Shown in pieces: positions 34,300 to 43,069 of a DNA stretch of 64,000 nt (positions are counted from its first letter, which is position 1; each line of letters starts with the position of its first letter). Origin of the DNA: Limnohabitans sp. Bal53 (GTDB lineage: Bacteria; Pseudomonadota; Gammaproteobacteria; Burkholderiales; Burkholderiaceae_C); the NCBI RefSeq assembly GCF_003063355.1, contig NZ_NESH01000001.1, positions 124,001-188,000 of the forward strand, in the 5' to 3' direction. Below the pieces are notes generated by a model that did not search any database, was not told the DNA's origin, and was given only the letters and a program-made list of their open reading frames with translations. A program made the translations under genes and the position numbers.

Positions 34300-34677
34300 T
34301 TATGCGGATTCGCGCACCAGCACACCGCGCTCGGCCAGCTGCTGCTCGTAAGCCGTGCGCTGCGCGCCGGTGAGCGCGATCGGCCAGACCAGCGCAGTCT
34401 TGGCCACGATGGCGTGGCGGGCGATCAGGATGGCGTCGCTGCGGTCGGCATTGGTAGCATTGATCGCGTTGGCGAGCACCCCGATGGCGTCCTCAGTGCC
34501 GTCGGTGGCGGCCGGGTCGATCGCATAGTGCTTGCCATCGCTGGCATTGCGGCCCAGCACCGTGCCCAAGGGCAGATTCTGGCCAGCGGCAATGGTGGCA
34601 ACGTCACGCGAATAGCGGTTGGGGGCTTCGTACTTCAAGAGGTCGCCGAGGTTGTTTTGTTCGGTGATGGAGGTCAT
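34300..34677 (-). CDS. head decoration protein, gpD-like
   Basis: A 125-residue protein: TEQNNLGDLLKYEAPNRYSRDVATIAAGQNLPLGTVLGRNASDG matches the lambda gpD head-stabilising family, which trimerises on the expanded capsid. It lies between protease/scaffold and capsid genes, the canonical order. Confidence 0.85.
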   Translation of the reverse strand: MTSITEQNNLGDLLKYEAPNRYSRDVATIAAGQNLPLGTVLGRNASDGKHYAIDPAATDGTEDAIGVLANAINATNADRSDAILIARHAIVAKTALVWPIALTGAQRTAYEQQLAERGVLVRESA

Positions 34678-34691
34678 GGTCTATTCCTTTC

Positions 34692-35030
34692 TCAGGCGGT
34701 GGCAGTGAGTTTCTTCACGGCGGCCACAATGGGTGAGGCCTCCGGGCGATCAAGTTTTTGGGTACCGGCATCCACGGTGATGGTCGAGCGGATGTCATCG
34801 GCCTCAGACCGTGCCGCACGGGCGTCGATCAAGACGCGCCGGACATCGGCCTCGGTCTTGCCAGCGGCGATGAACTCTGCTGCGCGGTCGGGACAACCGG
34901 CCAGCAGGCAAACCTCGGCAATCGCCTGGGCAGCCTGGGTCACCTCGCGGCGGGCTTCAGCCACCAGCACGGCGACTTCGTCGGTGCTGATGGTGTCGAC
35001 GGTCTCGATCACTTTCTCTTCTTCGTTCAT
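34692..35030 (-). CDS. nested capsid scaffold (Nu3-like internal start)
   Basis: Within the protease gene, in the same frame, ATG 35030 (Met301) is preceded by AAGAAGGAA with good spacing. Translation from here would give a 112-residue acidic, helical protein, as lambda Nu3 is made from an internal start in gene C. A second ATG is 6 nt upstream. The case rests on the ribosome site and the lambda precedent. Confidence 0.55.
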   Translation of the reverse strand: MNEEEKVIETVDTISTDEVAVLVAEARREVTQAAQAIAEVCLLAGCPDRAAEFIAAGKTEADVRRVLIDARAARSEADDIRSTITVDAGTQKLDRPEASPIVAAVKKLTATA

Positions 35031-35930
35031 GGTCATTTCCTTCTTTAAGGGTGCCGCCTCAGCACGGATGACGCCCCGCACCTGAGACGGCGAATGGTTA
35101 CGGGCGTTGATGAATCGATGGAATTCGGCAAGGGTGGCGTCCAGCGTCTGGACACCATCAGCGAGCCCTTGGGCCACGGCATTGGTGCCGAAGTACAACC
35201 CAGCCTCGGTCGCTCGCACAGCGCCCAGATCCAGGCCACGCATGTCGGCCACGTGATCAGTGAAGATGGCGTAAAGCCGATCCACTTCGCCTTGCAGCTC
35301 TGTCTTTGCGGTGTCCGACAAGGGCTCGTGTGGCGAGTAGTCGTTCTTGTGGGCGCCCGCCGTGATGGCCGTGAACCGGTAGCCGTCCTTGGCATCCTTG
35401 ACCGATTGGTCGACATGCAAGGCGATGACGCCAATCGAGCCGACGCCACCCGTTTCCGTCACGAACAGTCGCTGGGCGCTGGCCGCAATCGCATAGGCCG
35501 CTGAATAAGCGGCGTCGTTGGCCACCGCCCAGACGGGTTTGACCGCAGCCACCTCGCGCACGCGACGAGCCAACTCGAAACTGCCTGAGGCTTCACCACC
35601 GGGTGAGTCGATGTCGAGCAAGATGCCGCTGACCTGGGGATCGGCCAAGGCGGAGTCCAGCATCACGGCGATCTCGCCGTAGGACGTCAGGCCTGAGGCG
35701 GCTTCCATGCCCAGCGAGCGCTTGACCAGCGAGCCGTGGATCGGGACCACTGCAATACCCTCGGGGGCTGCGGTTGCGGGAGGCCGTTGGTACATGGCCA
35801 TGTCCATGGCTGGCATCGCGGGAGCATCGGCCATACCGATGCGCTGGCCGACCACCGACAGGATCACATCCAGCTTGGGTCGGTGAATCAGCAGGGGCGT
35901 CCCGAACAAGCGGGAGGCAAGGTAAGTCAT
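34692..35930 (-). CDS. S49-type head maturation protease with scaffold tail
   Basis: A 412-residue protein. The N-terminal 280 residues form a signal-peptide-peptidase-A-like fold: LLDIDSPGGEASGSFELARRV, catalytic Ser in NDAAYSAAYAIA (S143) and Lys in TAGAHKND (K195). The remaining 120 residues are helical and acidic, typical of scaffold. Lambda gpC has the same arrangement. It cleaves scaffold and itself during head maturation. The stop lies 14 bp before the decoration protein start, and the start overlaps the portal stop by 4 bp. Confidence 0.88.
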   Translation of the reverse strand: MTYLASRLFGTPLLIHRPKLDVILSVVGQRIGMADAPAMPAMDMAMYQRPPATAAPEGIAVVPIHGSLVKRSLGMEAASGLTSYGEIAVMLDSALADPQVSGILLDIDSPGGEASGSFELARRVREVAAVKPVWAVANDAAYSAAYAIAASAQRLFVTETGGVGSIGVIALHVDQSVKDAKDGYRFTAITAGAHKNDYSPHEPLSDTAKTELQGEVDRLYAIFTDHVADMRGLDLGAVRATEAGLYFGTNAVAQGLADGVQTLDATLAEFHRFINARNHSPSQVRGVIRAEAAPLKKEMTMNEEEKVIETVDTISTDEVAVLVAEARREVTQAAQAIAEVCLLAGCPDRAAEFIAAGKTEADVRRVLIDARAARSEADDIRSTITVDAGTQKLDRPEASPIVAAVKKLTATA

Positions 35931-37480
35931 GCTTGGGGGTCCTGGTTGTTGAGTGGCGCTGTCTCTGGGTCACTGGACTCGGGATCCGAGGGCTGCGTGT
36001 CTGGGGTTTCGGTGAGTGGCGCAGCGGCTACCTGGTCATGCCGGGCATCGGAGTCAAAGACCAAGCCCAGCGCATCGGCCCGAGCGTTGTCCGCCGCGAT
36101 TTCGCGGTCTACGTCTTCGGCGTCGTAACCGTTGCCGGAGATGGCTTCCGACCGGCTCATGAGGCCCGCCCGGATCGCCAACTTCATGGCGTTGAATTCC
36201 TTCTGCGGATCCACCCAGCTCCAGCCCTGTGGAATCCACTTGGCGGCTTGATAGGTGCGGCGGTCTTTGCGGTAGCCGGGCAAGTCAATGGCGCCTTCGA
36301 GTACCGCCTGATCCATCCAGGCGCGCCAGATCGGTCGGCACAGCTGGTGCACGATCACGCCGTGCTGCAGGGCTTCGCAGCGGCGGCGGAACTCCAGCAG
36401 GCCCGCCCTGATAGAGGAATAGTTCACCTGCGTCAGGTCCCCGGTGAGCATCTCGTAGGTGATGCCCATGGCAGCGGCCACCGCCCGGAACTGCTGGCGC
36501 ATGAATTCGGCGTAGGAACTGCCGACATCAGCAGGGGCCGAGAACTTGATGTCTTCGCCGGGTTCCAGGATCTGAAGCGTGCCCGGCTCCATGCCCGCGA
36601 GTGCCACACCGTTGGCATCTGCCGCAGACTCGCCCATCAGGTTGTCTTCTGGAGCCATGCGAGTGATGAAGCCAGCGAACATGGCTGCGGTTTTTTTGCG
36701 CACCAGCTCCGCGTCGTCGTACTGATCCAGCTCGTTGAGTTTGACGAGCGCCCGGGTGAGCCACGGCTCGCCCCGAATCTGGCCGGGGCGCAGCGGACGG
36801 AACAGGTGAATGAGTTCACTGGCGTCCACACGCACGGTGTCCATGCCACCGCCGCCGGCACTGCTGGACATGGGTGCCAGCAAGCCGTCATTGGGATGCG
36901 AGCGGTACAGGTGGTAAGCCACCCGGCGACCCACTTTGTCGAATTCGATGCCAGCGCGAATGACATTGCCACCAGGCAGATCCCGGTTCATGGTGGTTGG
37001 CAGATGCTCTGCTTCCAGCACCTGAATCTGCAGCGCCACCGGCAGGCCATCTTCAGTGCGGCGGTAGCGCAGTCGTACAAGTGCTTCGCCGCCTTCGAGC
37101 ATGGCGCGGGTGGCCAGGGCCTGCAAACCGTAGAAGTCGGTCAACCCTGCGGCATCGGCCTGCTCGCACCAGTCCCACCACAGGCTGTGGATCGCCTCGC
37201 GCGTGGCCTGGTCTTGCACCATGCTCTGCGGCTTGATGCCGGTACCGATGGCGTTGGCCACAAAGGCTTCGATGCCAGCGGCAGCCCAGGCGTTGCGACG
37301 CACCAGATCACGGCTTTTGGCACGCAGTTCATCTTGGGCCAGCGAGAGGGCAGCTACCGCACCGGGATTGCTGGGCATCCAAGCCAGGGCGCGGCGACCA
37401 CCGCCGGTGCCGTCGTAGACCGCTTGTCCCCCGCCAAATCCGCCGAACATGCGGCGACGCAGACTTTTGAGCCAGGCCAT
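35927..37480 (-). CDS. portal protein, lambda gpB family
   Basis: A 517-residue portal. Family features include WMPSNPGAVAALSLAQDELRAKSRDLVRRNAWAAAGIEAFVANAIGTGI in the first 80 residues and HLFRPLRPGQIRGEPWLTRALVKLNELDQYDDAELVRKKTAAMFAGF in the middle. The last 30 residues are acidic and low-complexity. Twelve copies form the DNA gate at the capsid vertex. It shares one base with the gpW stop and 4 bp with the protease start. Confidence 0.92.
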   Translation of the reverse strand: MAWLKSLRRRMFGGFGGGQAVYDGTGGGRRALAWMPSNPGAVAALSLAQDELRAKSRDLVRRNAWAAAGIEAFVANAIGTGIKPQSMVQDQATREAIHSLWWDWCEQADAAGLTDFYGLQALATRAMLEGGEALVRLRYRRTEDGLPVALQIQVLEAEHLPTTMNRDLPGGNVIRAGIEFDKVGRRVAYHLYRSHPNDGLLAPMSSSAGGGGMDTVRVDASELIHLFRPLRPGQIRGEPWLTRALVKLNELDQYDDAELVRKKTAAMFAGFITRMAPEDNLMGESAADANGVALAGMEPGTLQILEPGEDIKFSAPADVGSSYAEFMRQQFRAVAAAMGITYEMLTGDLTQVNYSSIRAGLLEFRRRCEALQHGVIVHQLCRPIWRAWMDQAVLEGAIDLPGYRKDRRTYQAAKWIPQGWSWVDPQKEFNAMKLAIRAGLMSRSEAISGNGYDAEDVDREIAADNARADALGLVFDSDARHDQVAAAPLTETPDTQPSDPESSDPETAPLNNQDPQA

Positions 37481-37686
37481 CAGAGCGCCTTGCTCGTGGT
37501 CACGCGGATCTGGCGCGATTTGGGTGCGCCGGATTCACGAGCGATAGTGGCTTCGACTTCGGCGATCGCAGCTTTCAAATCGGCCACGCTGCGGTACTCG
37601 ATGCTTTTGCCCTCGTAGGTCACGCGGTGTTCGCCGCTGGCCAGGGCTTCGCGTAAGGCGTGCAAGTGTTCTGGTGTGTAGGTCAT
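37480..37686 (-). CDS. head completion protein gpW
   Basis: A 68-residue protein (TYTPEHLHALREALASGEHRVTYEGKSIEYRSVADLKAAIAEVEATI). Length and pattern match the gpW family, which seals the portal and joins the tail. The start at 37686 is preferred over 37713, because it follows the terminase stop and gives the usual gpW length. Confidence 0.85.
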   Translation of the reverse strand: MTYTPEHLHALREALASGEHRVTYEGKSIEYRSVADLKAAIAEVEATIARESGAPKSRQIRVTTSKAL

Positions 37687-37700
37687 GCTTATTTGTTCAC

Positions 37701-39674
37701 TCAAGTCATCCATCGGCTGCGCACCACGCGCCGAGCGGGCGCTGGCGTGCTGCCAGAAGTGCTGAGGCCACCGTCGAACTTCTGCTCTTGGGTGGCCTCG
37801 GGGGTGTCAGTGGGAATGGCGATGGCCGGAGGGCCAACGCCGAGTTGTTTTTGCAATTCGAGCCAGTGCCGGTCTTCAAACCGGTCCAGCCCAGCGGCGG
37901 CAGCGGCCGCCCGGGCGTAGACGTAGCAGTCCAAGGCCTCATTGCGCTCGCGCATCTTTTGCCACTCGCGGTGGGCAAATCCGTTGCGGTCGCGCCGGGT
38001 GATCAGTTGCTCGGCACACAGCTGCTGCAGGTACTCGGCATCGACCTTGGGCAGGTGTACGAATCCGGCCGGGTAGATCGGCGTGATGCCGTCTTCGGCC
38101 ACCTCGGCGCTCTTGCGCAGGTTGTTGTAGAACTCCAGCTTGGCAATGCCGCCGGCCACCGGGAACACCTTGATGCCCCGGCGCAGCTTCTTGCCGCTGG
38201 CGGTGGCGTCCACCGCTGTGGGTGTGCCGATCAGCGCTGCACCTCCAGCGATGCCCTTGATCGGCATGAGCCGCGCATCGCGCACGCTGCGCACGAAGGC
38301 ATAGGCTTCCTGGGTGGCGTAGCCGGTATCCAAGGCCAGGCGCGCCAGGCTCAGCTGGCAACCACTGCTGTGGGTCCAGGTTTCAGCCATGAGCTTGGCC
38401 AAGCCCGACCAGACTTCCGCTCGGGCGGTATCGCCCATCAAGATCCGGTGCTCCACCAGCCACGCCGCCTTACCACGCCCGAAGGCCCAGACCGAGACTT
38501 CGATGCGGTCCTTCTGCACGTCGGCACCGGCAGTCAGCAGCAGGCCGCCCGCTGGGACGGTGCCGATGCGGTAGTCCTCCCGACGTTCCAGCAATCGTTG
38601 CCAGTCCGGCGCCTCGCCCTCTTCGACCCAGGTCTCACCTAGTTCGGTGTTTTTGAAGGTCTTGATGGCCGAGGCCGAGCGGGAATCGGACATGGCCGCC
38701 GACTCCCAGGCCCGTGCGATCTCGATCCAGCTGCGCCAGCCCACGGGGCTGTAGAGACTGGACAGGTGAAACCCGGCCGTCCGGCCAGCTTGTTCTGGTG
38801 CGCAAGCCTGCCACTGGCCGTTGTCCAGCATCCAGGTCTTGTGGTGCTCGGCAATCGGCTGGCTGCAGGATTCGCAGATGTAGGCCGCCGTTTCTGGCTG
38901 GCCCCGTTCCCAGCGCAGCTGCTCAAACCGCAGCCACTGGCGGTGGTCGCAATGCGGGCACGGCACGAAGAAGCGGCGCTGGTCCGACGATTCGAACTCC
39001 CGCTCCACTGCACTGGCCCCGGCAATGGTGGGGGTCGAGACGATCAGGATCTTGCGCCGGGCAAAGGTGCGGGTGCGGGCTTCGGCCAGCGAGATCGCAT
39101 CGCCTTCGCCTTCCACATCCAGCGGGTAGCCATCGACCTCATCGAGGAACAGGTAGCGCACCGGCATGGAGCGCAGGCCCACCGCACTGTTGGCACCGGT
39201 CATCACCAGCACGCCGCCATGGAATTCCTTGGCCAGGATGGTGTTGCCCGAGTCGCGGCTGCGCGCCGGAGCAATCCGCTCCTGGATGGCGGGGCTTTCC
39301 TCGATCAGCGCATCGATGCGCTGCTTGGAGGCCCGCTTGGCCATCTCCACTGTCGGCCACACCGCCATCATCGGGCCCGGGGCGTGATGGATCACGTACC
39401 CGACCCAGTTCAGGCCCAGTTCGGTACCGCCGACCTGGGCACCCTTCATGAACACCACCCGCTCGATCGGCGACATGGGCGACAAGGCATCCATGATCTC
39501 GCGCAGATAGGGCGTGCGGCTGGTACGCCAGCGGCCTGGTTCGGAGGCGGCCTTGCTGGAGAGCACCCGGTGCTTGTCGGCCCATTCGGACACCGTGAGC
39601 AGTGGATCGGGCGTGAGGCCTTCGCGCCAGGCACGCTCGATGGCGTCCCAGCCTTCGTAGTAGAGCTCGTCCAT
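37701..39674 (-). CDS. terminase large subunit, gpA-like
   Basis: A 657-residue packaging ATPase and nuclease of the lambda GpA family. Walker A-like FMKGAQVGGTELGLN, Walker B LFLDEVDGYPLDVEG, a zinc-type CPHCDHRQWLRFEQLRW...CESC segment, and later the nuclease domain (LLTAGADVQKDRIEVSVWAFG, LALDTGYATQEAY). The start at 39674 (MDELYYEGWDAIERAW) follows the small subunit stop closely; the long N-terminal extension in this frame is a shadow of the small subunit gene. Confidence 0.93.
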   Translation of the reverse strand: MDELYYEGWDAIERAWREGLTPDPLLTVSEWADKHRVLSSKAASEPGRWRTSRTPYLREIMDALSPMSPIERVVFMKGAQVGGTELGLNWVGYVIHHAPGPMMAVWPTVEMAKRASKQRIDALIEESPAIQERIAPARSRDSGNTILAKEFHGGVLVMTGANSAVGLRSMPVRYLFLDEVDGYPLDVEGEGDAISLAEARTRTFARRKILIVSTPTIAGASAVEREFESSDQRRFFVPCPHCDHRQWLRFEQLRWERGQPETAAYICESCSQPIAEHHKTWMLDNGQWQACAPEQAGRTAGFHLSSLYSPVGWRSWIEIARAWESAAMSDSRSASAIKTFKNTELGETWVEEGEAPDWQRLLERREDYRIGTVPAGGLLLTAGADVQKDRIEVSVWAFGRGKAAWLVEHRILMGDTARAEVWSGLAKLMAETWTHSSGCQLSLARLALDTGYATQEAYAFVRSVRDARLMPIKGIAGGAALIGTPTAVDATASGKKLRRGIKVFPVAGGIAKLEFYNNLRKSAEVAEDGITPIYPAGFVHLPKVDAEYLQQLCAEQLITRRDRNGFAHREWQKMRERNEALDCYVYARAAAAAAGLDRFEDRHWLELQKQLGVGPPAIAIPTDTPEATQEQKFDGGLSTSGSTPAPARRVVRSRWMT

Positions 39675-39676
39675 GG

Positions 39677-40270
39677 TCAATCTACCTTGGCCTGTAAGTC
39701 GCCCAGGTCTTGCAGTTGCTGGCGCACAGCAGCATCCAGCGCCACATGCAAGACATGCGCATCGACGCCCAGCCCTGCGGCCATCTGCGACGAGATGCGT
39801 GCCGGCCAGTTGAGCCAGGCATCGCGCTCGGCCCGGGCCAGCTTGAACACATGGGCCACGGCCTGTGAGCGATCGACCAGTTCGCCCTTCAATCGGGCCA
39901 AGCGCACCTTGTTGGTCTGCGCCTTGACCACCTCGTTGACGGTGCGGGCCTGCAGCAGTGAAGTACCGCCACTCGACAGGGCTGGTGTTGGGACTTCTGG
40001 CGCTTCCCGTTGCAGGCGCGTAGGCGTTGCTGCGGAAGCCTGCGGAATCTCGCGGGCAGGTGCGGAAACCTGCGGGGCCAGTTTGTCGCTGGCGGCATCT
40101 GCCATCGACCGCCGGGTCGGTGTGGTGTTGGCTGCCCACTGAGCATCGGCCACCACCGGATCGATGGTGCCGTCCGGCAGCTGGCTGATGCGCCCGGTGT
40201 CGATGGCCTTCTTGACGGCCACGTGCGACACGCCTCGGTGGCGCGCGTAGGCGCGAATGGACAGTCCCAT
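39677..40270 (-). CDS. terminase small subunit-like DNA-binding protein
   Basis: A 197-residue protein. The N-terminus has a Nu1-like HTH (IRAYARHRGVSHVAVKKAIDTGRI). A low-complexity linker follows, then a helical C-terminal region (VNEVVKAQTNKVRLARLKGELVDRSQAVAHVFKLARAERDAWLNW) typical of terminase small subunits. It recognises the packaging site and recruits the large subunit, encoded 2 bp downstream. Confidence 0.8.
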   Translation of the reverse strand: MGLSIRAYARHRGVSHVAVKKAIDTGRISQLPDGTIDPVVADAQWAANTTPTRRSMADAASDKLAPQVSAPAREIPQASAATPTRLQREAPEVPTPALSSGGTSLLQARTVNEVVKAQTNKVRLARLKGELVDRSQAVAHVFKLARAERDAWLNWPARISSQMAAGLGVDAHVLHVALDAAVRQQLQDLGDLQAKVD

Positions 40271-40356
40271 GGTGTTGATCTACTCAGTGCAAGTGGGTGG
40301 CCTCCTCGAGGTATGGGTCAGGCAAAGGCGAGTGAATCACCCGGGATAAGAAAGCG

Positions 40357-40382
40357 CTTGGCTTCTGTGGCGCACAGCGCGT
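40357..40382 (+). promoter_or_regulatory. dispersed leader motif, copy A
   Basis: CTTGGCTT (40357-40364) and CAGCGCGT (40375-40382) with the standard 18-nt phase, 44 nt upstream of the ATG at 40427. It lies in the divergent region between the terminase small subunit and the plus-strand island. Confidence 0.65.
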
Positions 40383-40426
40383 GAATGCAGATGTCGATTG
40401 ACAAGCAACCCACCAAGGAGCCCCTC

Positions 40427-40702
40427 ATGGCCAAACCCAAGCAACCCACCGCACTCTCCCCCGACGAGATCGAGCTCTTGCTCGAATCGATCGCCCTGGA
40501 CCACCTGTTCATCGAAACCCTGCAAACCCGCCACCGCGACAGCCTTGACTTCCACGACGTGAGCGTCTGGGGTGTCAAGAGCGCCTTGCAGGCAGCGTTT
40601 GATGCTGGGCTGCGTGCCGCCGGTGGCGCGCCGAAACAAACCGTGCACCGCGTGCGCAAAGTCCATCCTGGTAACGGCAGCGCCGCAGCCCTGCAAGCGT
40701 GA
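40427..40702 (+). CDS. small accessory protein (DUF6900-like)
   Basis: A 91-residue protein with LSPDEIELLLESIALDHLFIETLQTRHRDSLDFHDVSVWGVKSALQAAFDAG, similar to the DUF6900 domain found on plasmids and phages. Function unknown. The ATG at 40427 is chosen; an in-frame ATG at 40385 immediately after the leader motif is an alternative. It is the first gene of the plus-strand island. Confidence 0.6.
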   Translation: MAKPKQPTALSPDEIELLLESIALDHLFIETLQTRHRDSLDFHDVSVWGVKSALQAAFDAGLRAAGGAPKQTVHRVRKVHPGNGSAAALQA

Positions 40703-40709
40703 GGGCAAC

Positions 40710-41276
40710 ATGACCATCTCACTTAACCCCAACCAGCAGGCCATCCTGGAGCACGCCGTGCAAGACAGCGGCGGCAAGATCGCCTGGTTCCCCGAGCACA
40801 TCAAGGGCGGCGCCCGTGCCAAGGTGCTCGAAGGCTTGTTCAAACGCGCCCTGATCACGCCCGACGGCGACGACTGGGTGGTGGCTGCCGAGGGCTACGA
40901 CGCCCTGGGACTGCCCCGACCAGGCGCCTTGCCGCCGACCATCACGCTGGACGATCCGGAGCTGGAGGCAGATGTCGCCAGTGCCGAGGCCAGTTGGCAA
41001 CAGCCCGTCAAGGACAAGCCGGTTCGTACCCGCGCCGACAGCAAGCAGGCTCTGGTGATTGGCCTGCTGCAGCGCCCCGAGGGCGCCACGATCGCGCAGA
41101 TCATGGAGGCCACGGGGTGGCAGCAGCACACCGTACGCGGCACCCTGGCCGGCACGCTCAAGAAGCGCCTGGGGCTGACCATCACATCAGCCAAGGAGGC
41201 CGGCGGTCAGCGGGTGTACCACATCGAGTCCACGGTCACTGTCAATGCCACCACCACTGAATCGGAGGCCGCATGA
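40710..41276 (+). CDS. DUF3489-domain protein
   Basis: A 188-residue protein. The C-terminal domain KQALVIGLLQRPEGATIAQIMEATGWQQHTVRGTLAGTLKKRLGLTI is the DUF3489 winged-helix domain, usually encoded near site-specific recombinases in proteobacterial islands. The N-terminal half (LNPNQQAILEHAVQDSGGKIAWFPEHIKGGARAKVLEGLFKRALI) is also helical and repeats the winged-helix style. A DNA-binding role is likely. The ATG at 40710 follows GAGGG; the stop overlaps the next gene by 4 bp. Confidence 0.75.
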   Translation: MTISLNPNQQAILEHAVQDSGGKIAWFPEHIKGGARAKVLEGLFKRALITPDGDDWVVAAEGYDALGLPRPGALPPTITLDDPELEADVASAEASWQQPVKDKPVRTRADSKQALVIGLLQRPEGATIAQIMEATGWQQHTVRGTLAGTLKKRLGLTITSAKEAGGQRVYHIESTVTVNATTTESEAA

Positions 41277-41632
41277 ACGCCCGCCCCAACTTGGCGCGCC
41301 TCGATGAACTGGGGCAGCGCCTGGCCGACCAGGCGTTTCGCACCCTGATCAGCCTTTGCCCCGAAATCCGCAGCGCCAGCCCGGCGCGCCAGGAGGCGGT
41401 GTGTGCCGCAATGCGGGCCAAGGTGGCGCCAAGCATCGACCGCCTGCTCGAAGACGCACGGCTCGCGCCCTGTTTGGCCGAGGCGGCGTTTCACAACGCC
41501 GTGCTGACCCTGGCACTGGCCGGCGTCGAAGCCTTGCAGGGCAAGGTCGTGAGCTCCAAGTACCGCTCCAACAGCCCAACCTCCAATCAAAACAGAAAGG
41601 ACCGTCATGCCCAGCATGTCCATCACCATTGA
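41273..41632 (+). CDS. accessory protein, function unknown
   Basis: A 119-residue helical protein (LARLDELGQRLADQAFRTLISLCPEI) with a His-rich C-terminus that overlaps the next gene. No family is recognised. It is translationally coupled to the DUF3489 gene upstream and to the gene downstream, so the island is one operon up to the RIT insertion. Confidence 0.5.
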   Translation: MNARPNLARLDELGQRLADQAFRTLISLCPEIRSASPARQEAVCAAMRAKVAPSIDRLLEDARLAPCLAEAAFHNAVLTLALAGVEALQGKVVSSKYRSNSPTSNQNRKDRHAQHVHHH

Positions 41633-41990
41633 CCGCACCCCTCTGACCCTCCAGTGGGAGGGCCAGGACATTCAGGTCGAGCAGCTCGGCATCCGGCTGC
41701 CCTTTGCGCGCAAGCCTGAGAACCTCAAGGACATGAGCGCCAGCGGCGACTACATCGTCTACGTCACCGAGACCCGGACCATGACGCCCGAGGAGTTCGA
41801 TGGCTTTGCCGCCAACCTGCTGGTCTCGCGTGACTGGCTGGCCGGCAAGGGTGGGTATGTCGGCCAGGGACGTCTGTGCGTCGAAGTCCACGCCCCCGGT
41901 CGCCCCTACCTGTACGTCGATCCGTCTGGCGGGGACTACGCCCGTTATGTTGCGGCCATATTTATGTGCACAGATCACCACGCCACTTGA
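41607..41990 (+). CDS. accessory protein, 3' end altered by RIT insertion
   Basis: A 127-residue protein of unknown function (ITIDRTPLTLQWEGQDIQVEQLGIRLPFARKPENL; DYIVYVTETRTMTPEEFDGFAANLL). The RIT element begins at 41944, so the last part (VAAIFMCTDHHAT) is read from element DNA. Joining 41943 to 45354, just past the second copy of GCCC, restores GDYARYAARLG and a stop at 45376, five residues after the shared DYARY. Loss of so few residues may leave the protein functional. Confidence 0.65.
   Translation: MPSMSITIDRTPLTLQWEGQDIQVEQLGIRLPFARKPENLKDMSASGDYIVYVTETRTMTPEEFDGFAANLLVSRDWLAGKGGYVGQGRLCVEVHAPGRPYLYVDPSGGDYARYVAAIFMCTDHHAT
41942..41968 (+). repeat. RIT left inverted repeat
   Basis: A 27-bp sequence starting CCGTTATGTTGCGG that is found perfectly inverted at 45299-45325. 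The outermost two bases may belong to the target. Confidence 0.85.
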
Positions 41991-42040
41991 CTCTCAGAGG
42001 AGGCAAAGGCAATCGTGCGCACATAATTTCCGACATTGCG

Positions 42041-43069
42041 TCACAAGGTGCTCAGAAAGGTCATCACAGACTTGTTTGACCCTCTCTTGCTTGAGGGTTT
42101 GGGCAGCGACTCAATATTCACACTGGCCAGGGCTTTGGCCTTCATTTCAAGATCTACCTCGGCATAGATGTGAGTGGTATCAATTGAGACATGCCCCAAC
42201 CAGGCACGGATGGTATTGATGTCTACGCCTGCTCGAAGTAGATGAACGGCTGTTGTGTGTCGGATGGTGTGTGGACTTACACGTGTGCATTTCAGTGGCT
42301 TTTGATTTCCAAGGGCCAGCGCAGCATAAGTTGTGACCAGTCGATGGATCCCAAACCGTGTCATTGGATCGCCTGTTCGACCAAGGAATACACGATCCTT
42401 GCCATCTCGGTCAGAAATCAACGGCTTAAGTGCTGCCACCGTCAAGGGCCAAAGGGGGCACAACCTCAACTTGTTGCCTTTGCCAAGAATGCGGACACAA
42501 GGTGATGTACCCACTTGTACGCAATCGATGGTGAGACCTGCGGCCTCATCAGCACGAGCCCCACTGTTGTACAGGAACAGTAGCAAGGCATAGTCCCGTG
42601 CACCCTGGCCTGTAGATCTGAGCGGTTGATTCAACAACGCATCCATCTCAGGTTTGTCCAGATAGCCGATCATTGGCTTGGCCGATTTTTTGAACGGAAT
42701 TGACCTTACCTCTGCACACCACGAAACATGTTCTGGCGAGCGCATCCCGATAAATTTTGCAAGGGAATGAATGGCGCCCAAGCGCTGATTTCTTGTCGCG
42801 ACACTGCAATTTCTGACCGATTCGATTGTTTCCAGGAAGGATCTAATGACACCAGGCGAGATATCAAAGACGTTCAGACGGTCAACTGATTTGCGCATCT
42901 TGGTGCCTGCAAATGGCAATAGCAATGACAAGGTGTCGCGATAGCTGATTTGGGTGTTGTGCGACAGATTCCTTTCAGCCACCAAATGCTCAAGCAGAAA
43001 TCGACGAACCCACGGGCCGAGGAGGTTGAGATCACGCATGATCGACCTCCATTTCGGCGTACACAGCAA
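42041..43069 (-). CDS. ritC: RIT tyrosine recombinase C
   Basis: A 342-residue phage-integrase-family recombinase. An N-terminal SAM-like core-binding domain (about 12-105) precedes the catalytic domain: FLYNSGARADEAAGLTI (first Arg), SPHTIRHTTAVHLLRAGVD (H-x-x-R type box), AWLGHVSIDTTHIYAEVD (His and Tyr nucleophile). It overlaps ritB by 38 bp and is the last gene of the trio. The three enzymes are thought to act together in RIT transposition. Confidence 0.88.
   Translation of the reverse strand: MLCTPKWRSIMRDLNLLGPWVRRFLLEHLVAERNLSHNTQISYRDTLSLLLPFAGTKMRKSVDRLNVFDISPGVIRSFLETIESVRNCSVATRNQRLGAIHSLAKFIGMRSPEHVSWCAEVRSIPFKKSAKPMIGYLDKPEMDALLNQPLRSTGQGARDYALLLFLYNSGARADEAAGLTIDCVQVGTSPCVRILGKGNKLRLCPLWPLTVAALKPLISDRDGKDRVFLGRTGDPMTRFGIHRLVTTYAALALGNQKPLKCTRVSPHTIRHTTAVHLLRAGVDINTIRAWLGHVSIDTTHIYAEVDLEMKAKALASVNIESLPKPSSKRGSNKSVMTFLSTL

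Noticed and set aside
35774..37618. 614-codon open frame on the plus strand
   Set aside because: Antisense to the portal and protease genes, both well supported.
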